Part shown: positions 1 to 5,034 of the stretch, in pieces
Position numbering within the stretch: position 1 is the first letter of the stretch
How the letters are laid out: the number at the start of each line of letters is the position of its first letter
NCBI GenBank assembly: GCA_016302925.1
Contig: JAEDMR010000148.1
Location: 1 to 5,034 of the forward strand
DNA length: 5,034 nt
Reading direction: 5' to 3'
Origin: Bacillota bacterium
Lineage (GTDB): Bacteria; Bacillota; Clostridia; Peptostreptococcales; Anaerovoracaceae
Made by a program: the position numbers and the translations under genes
Notes under the pieces: generated by a model
What the model was told of the DNA's origin: nothing
The model's database searches: none
The model's input: the letters and a program-made list of their open reading frames with translations, nothing else

Positions 1-597
1 TGCATAGTCGGTAATCTTCAGATACCACTGGGAGAGATTCTTCTTGCCAACCGGAGATTTACAGCGTTCACAGCAACCGTCCACAACCTGTTCATTGGCC
101 AGAACCGTCTGACAGCTCGGGCACCAGTTTACCGGATTCTCTTTCTTGTAAGCCAGCCCGCGGTTATAGAACTGAATGAAAATCCACTGCATCCACTTAT
201 AATAATCCTCATGGCAGGTTGCAACTTCTCTGTCCCAGTCATAGGAAAGGCCAAGCTGCTTCAGCTGGTTTCTCATTTCAGAAATGTTATCCCAAGTCCA
301 TTTGCTCGGATGAATCCCATGCTTAATGGCTGCGTTTTCTGCAGGAAGACCGAAAGAGTCCCAGCCCATCGGATGCAGTACATTGTAGCCGTCCATTTTC
401 TTGAATCGGGCCACAACATCACCGATGGAATAGTTTCTCACATGTCCCATATGCAGTTTGCCGGATGGATACGGGAACATTTCCAGACAGTAGTACTTCT
501 CCTTGGAGTCATCTTCCACTGTTTTGAAGCACTGGTTTTCGTCCCAGTATTTCTGCCATTTCTGCTCAATTTCCTTAAAGTTATACTTCTCGTTCAT
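1..597 (-). CDS. leuS: Leucyl-tRNA synthetase, N-terminal part (3' end beyond window)
   Basis: This class I aminoacyl-tRNA synthetase attaches leucine to tRNA-Leu in the cytoplasm. I translated the minus strand directly; it opens with MNEKYNFKEIEQKWQKYWD, a typical LeuRS start. The ATP-binding signature is present as PYPSGKLHMGH (residues 42-52; HMGH is the LeuRS form of HIGH). It is followed by GWDSFGLPAENAA (about 78-90). A zinc-ribbon-like segment carries Cys159, Cys162, Cys176 and Cys179 around the conserved TVLANEQVVDG, so all four candidate metal ligands are kept. Only 199 codons lie in the window. The family is usually about 800 residues, so the rest of the catalytic core, the editing domain, the KMSKS motif and the anticodon-binding domain are not visible. 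The frame is open to the window edge with no stop or frameshift. The ATG lies 7 bases after the rsfS stop, and no in-frame alternative start lies closer to the GGAGG site. It is probably cotranscribed with rsfS. Confidence 0.97.
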   Translation of the reverse strand, partial: MNEKYNFKEIEQKWQKYWDENQCFKTVEDDSKEKYYCLEMFPYPSGKLHMGHVRNYSIGDVVARFKKMDGYNVLHPMGWDSFGLPAENAAIKHGIHPSKWTWDNISEMRNQLKQLGLSYDWDREVATCHEDYYKWMQWIFIQFYNRGLAYKKENPVNWCPSCQTVLANEQVVDGCCERCKSPVGKKNLSQWYLKITDYA

Positions 598-604
598 TTT
601 ATGT

Positions 605-949
605 CTAATCCTCCACTTCGATGAATTGGCAATCTCCCCATACTTTTTCGATATTGTAACGTTCTCTCATTTCTTTTGTAAATACGTTGATGATAATGTC
701 GCCGAAATCCATCAGAATCCAGCCGGAGCCGTGACGTCCCTCCACAGATTTGACGAACAGATTTTGCTTGGCGAAAGCGTCCTCTACATCATCCGTCAGG
801 CTCTGCACCTGACGTTCCGAATTACCGGAGCAGATGACGAAATAGTCTGCGAAAGAGGCTTTCTCCTGAATATCGATAATCACAATATCCTGCGCCTTTT
901 TCTCTGATAAAACCTTTCCGGCCAGCAGTGCATATTCTTTGTTGGTCAT
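605..949 (-). CDS. rsfS: Ribosome silencing factor RsfS (Iojap/YbeB family)
   Basis: This 114-residue protein has the normal length for RsfS. The family binds ribosomal protein uL14 on the 50S subunit and blocks joining to the 30S subunit, lowering translation under nutrient limitation. Visible family motifs are KKAQDIVIIDI (17-27), ADYFVICSGNSERQVQSL (34-51), EGRHGSGWILMDFGD (70-84) and RYNIEKVWGD (97-106), covering the whole domain in order. One small variation is Asn88 in INVF, where many relatives have His (HVF). The ATG overlaps the yqeK stop as ATGA, and an AGGAG site sits 7 bases upstream inside the yqeK end, so translational coupling is likely. The stop lies 7 bases before leuS. The nadD-yqeK-rsfS order is a widespread Bacillota arrangement, which supports the call. 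Function is inferred from the family. Confidence 0.96.
   Translation of the reverse strand: MTNKEYALLAGKVLSEKKAQDIVIIDIQEKASFADYFVICSGNSERQVQSLTDDVEDAFAKQNLFVKSVEGRHGSGWILMDFGDIIINVFTKEMRERYNIEKVWGDCQFIEVED
610..614 (-). promoter_or_regulatory. Ribosome binding site of leuS, inside rsfS
   Basis: GGAGG on the minus strand lies in the last rsfS codons (Val-Glu-Asp), 12 bases before the leuS ATG at 597. The spacing is somewhat long, but no other in-frame start codon is available between them. Confidence 0.72.
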
Positions 950-1563
950 ATATTTTCTCCTTTTTCCTTTATCCGCTTCTCAAAATACTCTCTCGCAAGT
1001 ATTGTATCTTCATCCAGATATTTATTTTCGCTGCGTACGTAGGCAATGGTGTTGGTCAGAGACTGGAGACACGCCCGATCAATATCGCAATCTGCAGACT
1101 TTCTCAATTCATCCACCCCGGGATAACTCCGGTTGGGTTCAATGGCATCTGCAATATAAATGATTTTTTCCAGAAGGGACATTCCGGGCCGACCTGTCGT
1201 GTGAAAACTGACGGCATTCAGCATGTCATTATCCGTAATGCCGTATTCCCGCTCCATCACTGCCGCAGCAATTTTTCCATGCGCCAGATTTGCGTTATTT
1301 TTATATCGCTTTTCATCCAGGCCCAGATGCTTCACATAATAATTCAGAACATCTGTGGAAACACCCCGGTACATGTCATGAAACAGTGCGGTAAGCTCCG
1401 CTTTCTGCCTTAATTCTTCATCAAGAGGCCCATATTTTTCAGCCAGCTTTATTGCAGTCTGCCGTACGCCTTCTGTATGAATTTTTCTTTTTTCGGTTGC
1501 ATTGTTTTCAATATATGCTTCGATGGTTCTTTTCAGTGAATCATACGTAGAGCTTATGTTCAT
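946..1563 (-). CDS. yqeK: HD-domain hydrolase YqeK, probable symmetrical Ap4A hydrolase
   Basis: This 205-residue cytoplasmic protein carries the metal-binding residues of an HD-domain phosphohydrolase in order: His29 (HTEGV), His62-Asp63 (ALFHDMYRG), His95 (NLAHGKIAA), His121 (FHTTGRPGMS) and Asp139 (IIYIADAIEPNR). HTTGxxxMS followed by IADxIEPxR is characteristic of the YqeK family. Characterised members split diadenosine tetraphosphate (Ap4A) symmetrically into two ADP. I infer the same activity here; it is not shown by the sequence alone. The residues after HD are MYRG, whereas many relatives have A/C-K there, a minor difference. The ATG at 1563 is chosen because a GGAAAGG site lies 7 bases upstream. 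This start puts the first 23 bases inside the end of nadD in another frame. The stop overlaps the rsfS start by 4 bases. The sequence after about residue 150 is a helical, charged tail typical of the family. Confidence 0.94.
   Translation of the reverse strand: MNISSTYDSLKRTIEAYIENNATEKRKIHTEGVRQTAIKLAEKYGPLDEELRQKAELTALFHDMYRGVSTDVLNYYVKHLGLDEKRYKNNANLAHGKIAAAVMEREYGITDNDMLNAVSFHTTGRPGMSLLEKIIYIADAIEPNRSYPGVDELRKSADCDIDRACLQSLTNTIAYVRSENKYLDEDTILAREYFEKRIKEKGENI
957..961 (-). promoter_or_regulatory. Ribosome binding site of rsfS, inside yqeK
   Basis: AGGAG on the minus strand lies in the last codons of yqeK (Lys-Gly-Glu), 7 bases before the rsfS ATG at 949. With the ATGA stop-start overlap it suggests coupled translation. 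Confidence 0.85.
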
Positions 1564-2149
1564 GGATATACCTTTCCACGCATTCGGGAACCATTTCTTC
1601 TATGGATAGATCCCGGCTGCGTCTCGCTTTGATTTTCGTAGAGGAAACATCCGGCATTTCCGCATGGAGCTGTATGACTTCTGTATGATACTGCTCCATA
1701 TAGTACTGTATTTTTTCTTCCAGATCTTTCTCTTTATATCCTGGTCGAACGCTGACAATAAAGCTGTAGTGCTCCAGAAGTTCCTGTCCTTTGCGCCAGT
1801 ATTCGATTTCCAGGAATGCATCGGTTCCGGTAATGAAATACAGGCTGCTGTCAGGATAGACGGATTCCAGCCAGGCAAGTGTATCATAGGTATAAGATAT
1901 CTCCGTCTGCGTCATTTCGTAATCGGAGACTTCTGCCTTCTCTGTATCTTCGAAAGCAAGCCGGCACATTTCCATCCGATGCTTGTCTTCTGCAACCTCT
2001 CTGCCTTGTTTAAACGGCTGCACATGGGCCGGCATCACAATGAGCTTCTGCAGGTTTCCTTCTGCGATAGCCGCACGTCCCAGTGCCACATGCCCGCAAT
2101 GAACCGGATCAAAACTCCCGCCAAGTATTCCGATACGTTTTTTTTCCAT
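1541..2149 (-). CDS. nadD: Nicotinate-nucleotide adenylyltransferase NadD
   Basis: NadD transfers AMP from ATP to nicotinate mononucleotide, giving deamido-NAD, a central step of NAD synthesis. The 202-residue protein has the nucleotidyltransferase signature GGSFDPVHCGH (10-20), the FITGTDAFLEIEYWRK segment (105-120; GxDxFxxxxxW type) and the C-terminal SSTKIKARR motif (169-177; SSTxIR type). SYTYDTLAWL (85-94) matches the conserved SYTxxTL segment. The length is normal for the family. The residues before SYT are TQTEI rather than the commoner R-x-G, which may be a lineage feature. The gene starts 39 bases after the aspS stop, so it is probably cotranscribed with aspS. Its 3' end overlaps yqeK by 23 bases. 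Upstream neighbours often seen with nadD in Bacillota (obg, yqeI) are not here; aspS takes that place. An eight-base A run occupies codons 2-4. Confidence 0.96.
   Translation of the reverse strand: MEKKRIGILGGSFDPVHCGHVALGRAAIAEGNLQKLIVMPAHVQPFKQGREVAEDKHRMEMCRLAFEDTEKAEVSDYEMTQTEISYTYDTLAWLESVYPDSSLYFITGTDAFLEIEYWRKGQELLEHYSFIVSVRPGYKEKDLEEKIQYYMEQYHTEVIQLHAEMPDVSSTKIKARRSRDLSIEEMVPECVERYIHEHKLYV
1571..1577 (-). promoter_or_regulatory. Ribosome binding site of yqeK, inside nadD
   Basis: GGAAAGG on the minus strand lies within the nadD coding region, 7 bases before the yqeK ATG at 1563. It supports the start that gives the 23-base overlap. Confidence 0.7.
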
Positions 2150-2161
2150 AAGGTACCGGTT

Positions 2162-2167
2162 CTCCTT
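2162..2167 (-). promoter_or_regulatory. Ribosome binding site of nadD
   Basis: The minus strand reads GGAAAGGAGA in the aspS-nadD gap. Its AAGGAG core is 12 bases before the ATG at 2149, longer than the usual 5-9. No in-frame start codon lies nearer, so the ATG is kept. Confidence 0.7.
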
Positions 2168-2188
2168 TCCTGTCGGATTCTGTTGGTA

Positions 2189-3952
2189 TTACAGGGTTGT
2201 GATCCCCAGCTCCTTCAGCTGATCTTCTGCCACCGGAGACGGCGCGTTTGAAACCAGGCACTGTGCATTCTGATTTTTCGGAAATGCAATGACTTCACGA
2301 ATGGAAGACTCTCCTGCCAGCAGCATCACCAGACGATCCAGACCGTAAGCCAGTCCGCCGTGTGGAGGTACACCGTACTTGAATGCTTCGATGAGGAATC
2401 CAAACTTTTCATCACATTCTTCTTTCGTCAGCCCCAGCACTTCGAATATCTTCGCCTGCAGATCCTTATCATGGATTCGGATGGAACCGCCTCCCAGTTC
2501 CACACCGTTGAGCACGATATCATATGCTTCAGCCTTAACGGTAGTCGGATCGGTATCCAGCATCGGAACCTGATCCAGTTTCGGCTGCGTAAACGGATGA
2601 TGCATTGCTTTCAGTTCGCCGGTTTCATCGTCCTTTTCGAACATAGGGAAATCCACAACCCAAAGCAGCTTGAATTCCTTATCATTCAGCAGTCCCAGAC
2701 GGCGTGCGATTTCTCTGCGCAGGAAACCAAGGGAATCAAAGACAACCTTCTTTTTATCCGAAACAATAAAGATCAGATCACCTGGTTTCGCCTCAAACTC
2801 TGCAGCATATGCCGCCAATTCTTCCTGTGTGAGGAACTTATTGACCGAGGAGTTGATTTCTCCTTCTCCGACTTTCATCCAGACCATACCCTTAGCGCCG
2901 TAATCCTTTACGGCTGCAGTCAGTTTGTCGATTTCCTTACGGCTGAACTGGTCAGCACCGCCATCAATGCAGATGCCGCGCACATCTCCGCCGGCTTCCA
3001 GTGCGTCGGTAAATACCTTGAATCCACAGCCCTTGGCCAGATGGTTCAGGCAGTGCAGCTCGAAGCCGAACCGCAGATCCGGTTTATCAGAGCCATAACG
3101 TTCCATGGCTTCATCCCATGTGAGACGAGGCAGAGGCAGTTGAATATCCACGCCCATCAGATCGTGAAACAGTTTCTGCAGGAAACCCTCCTGTACTGCC
3201 ATTACATCATCCGCCTCCACGAAGGACATTTCCAGATCGATCTGCGTAAATTCCGGCTGACGGTCTGCCCGAAGGTCTTCGTCACGGAAGCACTTCACAA
3301 TCTGCATATAGCGGTCCGTTCCGCTGACCATCAGCAACTGCTTGAACAACTGCGGAGACTGTGGCAGCGCATAAAACTCACCCGGATGCACGCGGCTCGG
3401 AACCAGATAATCCCGGGCACCTTCCGGTGTGGATTTTATCAGCATCGGTGTTTCAACTTCCGTGAAGCCGCAGCTGTCAAAATAGTCTCTTGTCAGTTTG
3501 GTCACCTGATGGCGGAACGTCAGATTTCTCTGCATTTTCGGTTTTCTCAAATCCAGATACCGATACTTGAGCCGAAGCGTATCATCCACATTGTCGTCAT
3601 CTTTGATATAAATCGGCGGTGTATCTGCCTGAGAATAAATCACCAGATCCGTAGCAAACACTTCGATTTCCCCGGTCGGGATATTCATATTTTTTGCACT
3701 TCTTTCCTTTACGGTTCCCTTCACACCGATGACATATTCACTTCTGACAGAATCCGCCTTCTGGAAAATTTCCTGCGGGATAGTATCGTCGAAGGTGACC
3801 TGCACGATGCCGGTCTTATCTCTCAGATCGATGAAGAGAAGGCCCCCCAGATTTCTTCTCTTTGCAACCCAGCCGTTTAAGACCACTTCCTGATCCACGT
3901 TGCTGATATTTAAAGTGCCGCACATGCATGTGCGCTTGAATAATTCACTCAT
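2189..3952 (-). CDS. aspS: Aspartyl-tRNA synthetase, bacterial type with GAD domain
   Basis: This class IIb synthetase charges tRNA-Asp. The 587-residue length is close to the E. coli protein (590). Domains in order are an N-terminal OB-fold anticodon-binding domain (about 1-105, with GWVAKRRNLGGLLFIDLRD at 27-45), the motif 1/flipping-loop region (VETPMLIKSTPEGARDYLVP, 166-185), motif 2 (FRDEDLRADRQPEFTQID, 222-239), the GAD insert specific to bacterial AspRS (about 300-425), and motif 3 (GLDRLVMLL, 537-545, with Arg540). QSPQLFKQ (198-205), part of the aspartate site, is intact. I see no missing catalytic residue. The ATG at 3952 is preceded by AGGAG with 6-base spacing. A downstream Met10 has no such site. 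Leu35 and Lys87 resemble tRNA-Asp-specific rather than non-discriminating enzymes (inference). It lies 25 bases after hisS, a common Bacillota pairing, and 39 bases before nadD. Confidence 0.98.
   Translation of the reverse strand: MSELFKRTCMCGTLNISNVDQEVVLNGWVAKRRNLGGLLFIDLRDKTGIVQVTFDDTIPQEIFQKADSVRSEYVIGVKGTVKERSAKNMNIPTGEIEVFATDLVIYSQADTPPIYIKDDDNVDDTLRLKYRYLDLRKPKMQRNLTFRHQVTKLTRDYFDSCGFTEVETPMLIKSTPEGARDYLVPSRVHPGEFYALPQSPQLFKQLLMVSGTDRYMQIVKCFRDEDLRADRQPEFTQIDLEMSFVEADDVMAVQEGFLQKLFHDLMGVDIQLPLPRLTWDEAMERYGSDKPDLRFGFELHCLNHLAKGCGFKVFTDALEAGGDVRGICIDGGADQFSRKEIDKLTAAVKDYGAKGMVWMKVGEGEINSSVNKFLTQEELAAYAAEFEAKPGDLIFIVSDKKKVVFDSLGFLRREIARRLGLLNDKEFKLLWVVDFPMFEKDDETGELKAMHHPFTQPKLDQVPMLDTDPTTVKAEAYDIVLNGVELGGGSIRIHDKDLQAKIFEVLGLTKEECDEKFGFLIEAFKYGVPPHGGLAYGLDRLVMLLAGESSIREVIAFPKNQNAQCLVSNAPSPVAEDQLKELGITTL
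3919..3934. repeat. Perfect 16-bp palindrome inside the aspS start region
   Basis: CGCACATGCATGTGCG reads the same on both strands. It begins exactly at codon 7 of aspS, 18 bases after the first base of the start codon, and encodes Arg-Thr-Cys-Met-Cys plus the first base of Gly12. In mRNA it could fold into a 6-bp stem (CGCACA/UGUGCG) closed by a UGCA loop. No T run follows, so it is not a terminator. A role is not established. Confidence 0.6.
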
Positions 3953-3958
3953 TTTTTA

Positions 3959-3963
3959 CTCCT
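3959..3963 (-). promoter_or_regulatory. Ribosome binding site of aspS
   Basis: AGGAG on the minus strand lies in the 25-base hisS-aspS gap, 6 bases before the ATG at 3952. It decides between this start and the in-frame Met10 codon, which has no comparable site. Confidence 0.88.
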
Positions 3964-3977
3964 GTAGGTTGTGTGTT

Positions 3978-5034
3978 TTATTTCGTAATAAAATCAAACA
4001 GATCTTCAAACTTCACCAGCTGCTGCTCCGAAGTTGCCATGTCTTTCACAGTAGCGGCACCTTCTGTCAGCTCATTTTCACCGATCACGACGGTATATCT
4101 TGCATTCAGCCGGTTGGCATATTTGAACTGGTTTTTAATATTTCTTGCCAGAGTATCCATCTCTGCAGCAATTCCTTTTCCGCGCAGTTCATGGCAGAGC
4201 TTCAGGCCGAAGGCTTTGGCAGCATCTCCCATTACCGCAATGAATACATCTATCTGACCATCTTGCGGGAACTGGGCATCATTGGCTTCCATCAGCATAA
4301 TGAGACGTTCAATTCCAAGGCCGAAACCAACACCCGGAATCGGAGGTCCTCCCACCTCTTCCACCAGATGGTCATAACGACCTCCGCCGCAGACGGTTCC
4401 CTGGGCACCGATTTTCGTGGTTACAAACTCAAATGCCGTCTTAGTATAGTAGTCCAGACCTCTTACGATACCGGGATCCACTACAAACGGAATCTCCATT
4501 GCTCTGAGATTGTTCTGCAGATCTTCGAAGGCCTGACGGCAGTCATCGCAGAGATAGTCAATCATCATCGGCGCACCCTTCACCAGGTCCTGGCAGATTG
4601 GCGATTTACAGTCCAGAATGCGCATCGGATTCTTATCAAACCGTGTCTTGCAGGTGTCGCATAATTCGTCATATTTCGGCGACAGGAAAGTTCTCAGCGC
4701 CTCTCTGTGCTTTCTTCTGCAGTCAGGGCAGCCAACACTGTTGATGCGAAGCTCAATTTCAGTGATCCCAAGGCTGGTCAGAAAATCATAGCCCAGGCTG
4801 ATAACTTCCGCATCGGCCATCATGTTCGGCGTACCGAATACTTCGATACCGAACTGATGGAACTGGCGCAGCCGTCCGGACTGCGGTTTTTCATAACGGA
4901 AACACGGTGTGATGTAGTAAAACTTGGAAGGCTGTACTTCCGCATAGAGCTTATGTTCAATAAAAGCACGCACTGCAGGAGAAGTACCTTCCGGCTTCAG
5001 GGTGATGCTGCGGTTGCCGTGATCGTTGAAGGTA
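3978..5034 (-). CDS. hisS: Histidyl-tRNA synthetase, C-terminal part (5' end beyond window)
   Basis: This class II synthetase charges tRNA-His. The frame is open from the window edge and enters with TFNDHGNRSITLKPEGTSPA, so about 351 codons are present and roughly 70 N-terminal residues (motif 1) are missing. Numbering from the first full codon at 5033: LKPEGT (12-17), motif 2 with CFRYEKPQSGRLRQFHQFG (44-62), the histidine signature RGLDYYTKTAFEF (191-203, with the catalytic Arg191), CGGGRYD (215-221), and motif 3 GFGLGIERL (236-244). The C-terminal anticodon-binding domain runs from about residue 260 (DVFIAV) to the end (FDFITK). Between motif 2 and the histidine signature is an insert with three CxxC pairs. 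The GTG at 4973 is an internal Val codon, not the start, because conserved HisRS sequence continues upstream of it. aspS follows after 25 bases, so the two are probably cotranscribed. Confidence 0.98.
   Translation of the reverse strand, partial: TFNDHGNRSITLKPEGTSPAVRAFIEHKLYAEVQPSKFYYITPCFRYEKPQSGRLRQFHQFGIEVFGTPNMMADAEVISLGYDFLTSLGITEIELRINSVGCPDCRRKHREALRTFLSPKYDELCDTCKTRFDKNPMRILDCKSPICQDLVKGAPMMIDYLCDDCRQAFEDLQNNLRAMEIPFVVDPGIVRGLDYYTKTAFEFVTTKIGAQGTVCGGGRYDHLVEEVGGPPIPGVGFGLGIERLIMLMEANDAQFPQDGQIDVFIAVMGDAAKAFGLKLCHELRGKGIAAEMDTLARNIKNQFKYANRLNARYTVVIGENELTEGAATVKDMATSEQQLVKFEDLFDFITK

Larger units (their letters stand above)
1..5034 (-). other. Probable polycistronic unit hisS-aspS-nadD-yqeK-rsfS-leuS
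   Basis: All six genes share one strand. Junctions in transcription order are 25 bases, 39 bases, a 23-base overlap, a 4-base overlap and 7 bases. None contains a stem-loop followed by a T run, and none has room for a promoter plus leader. A promoter inside a coding region cannot be excluded by eye. Synthetase genes in Bacillota are often controlled by T-box leaders, but no gap here could hold one. Any such element would be upstream of hisS, outside the window. Confidence 0.75.

Noticed and set aside
211..1413. Overlapping plus-strand frames opposite leuS, rsfS and yqeK (211-624, 503-907, 928-1413)
   Set aside because: They overlap one another and lie opposite three motif-supported genes. 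None has a ribosome binding site or recognisable domain.
1600..1887. 95-codon minus-strand frame inside nadD
   Set aside because: It is an alternate frame within nadD, with no family resemblance and no ribosome binding site; the nadD frame has all signature motifs.
1664..2251. 195-codon open frame on the plus strand opposite nadD, running into the aspS end
   Set aside because: Apparent hydrophobic stretches arise from the reverse complement of charged codons. There is no ribosome binding site or family match, and nadD is clear on the other strand.
2360..3880. 506-codon open frame on the plus strand, antisense to aspS
   Set aside because: It starts at a GTG with no ribosome binding site, its translation resembles no family I know, and it lies wholly opposite a fully motif-supported AspRS. 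Long antisense frames are common opposite codon-biased genes.
3923..3925. In-frame Met10 as alternative aspS start
   Set aside because: It lies inside the palindrome and has no Shine-Dalgarno sequence, while the upstream ATG at 3952 has AGGAG at 6 bases.
3953..3977. Terminator or promoter in the hisS-aspS gap
   Set aside because: The 25 bases hold a ribosome binding site only; there is no stem-loop with a T run and no room for -35/-10 boxes plus leader.
3900..4664. 254-codon open frame on the plus strand, antisense to hisS
   Set aside because: It is opposite conserved HisRS sequence, has no recognisable domain, and runs across the aspS-hisS junction. It is a shadow of the real genes.
4971..4973. 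GTG as the start of hisS
   Set aside because: Conserved HisRS sequence (LKPEGT and the residues before it) continues in frame upstream to the window edge, so this GTG is an internal Val codon.

Overview
The window is a gap-free run of six genes, all on the minus strand, so it reads from right to left. In transcription order they are hisS (5' end cut off by the window edge), aspS, nadD, yqeK, rsfS and leuS (only the first 199 codons present). All six are recognised from family motifs in the translations. The largest non-coding gap is 39 bases. Two junctions overlap, and every complete gene has a purine-rich Shine-Dalgarno sequence. I see no terminator, promoter, RNA gene, mobile element or CRISPR array, so the genes look like part of one polycistronic unit whose promoter lies upstream of hisS, beyond the right edge.

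The organism is most likely a member of the Bacillota, class Clostridia, possibly Lachnospiraceae. This rests on the strong AGGAG-type ribosome binding sites, the tight same-strand packing, the hisS-aspS pair (common in Bacillota), the nadD-yqeK-rsfS block followed by leuS (a clostridial arrangement), and the cysteine-rich insert in HisRS of the kind I associate with clostridial proteins. This is inference from gene style and is not a species identification. Base composition is roughly balanced and does not change visibly along the window, so nothing suggests recent transfer.

Layout: 3978-5034 is hisS (catalytic core and anticodon-binding domain). 2189-3952 is aspS, a full-length bacterial-type AspRS with the GAD insert. 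1541-2149 is nadD (NaMN adenylyltransferase). 946-1563 is yqeK (HD-domain hydrolase of the diadenosine tetraphosphatase family), overlapping nadD by 23 bases. 605-949 is rsfS (ribosome silencing factor), overlapping yqeK by ATGA. 1-597 is the start of leuS.

The common theme is translation capacity and adenylate chemistry. Three aminoacyl-tRNA synthetases charge His, Asp and Leu tRNAs. NadD makes the NAD precursor. YqeK probably removes Ap4A, a by-product of synthetases. RsfS keeps 50S subunits from joining 30S when nutrients are short. I found no strong candidate for an undescribed system. The points most worth a second look are a perfect 16-bp palindrome at codons 7-12 of aspS, the synthetase/Ap4A-hydrolase linkage, and the cysteine-pair insert in HisRS.
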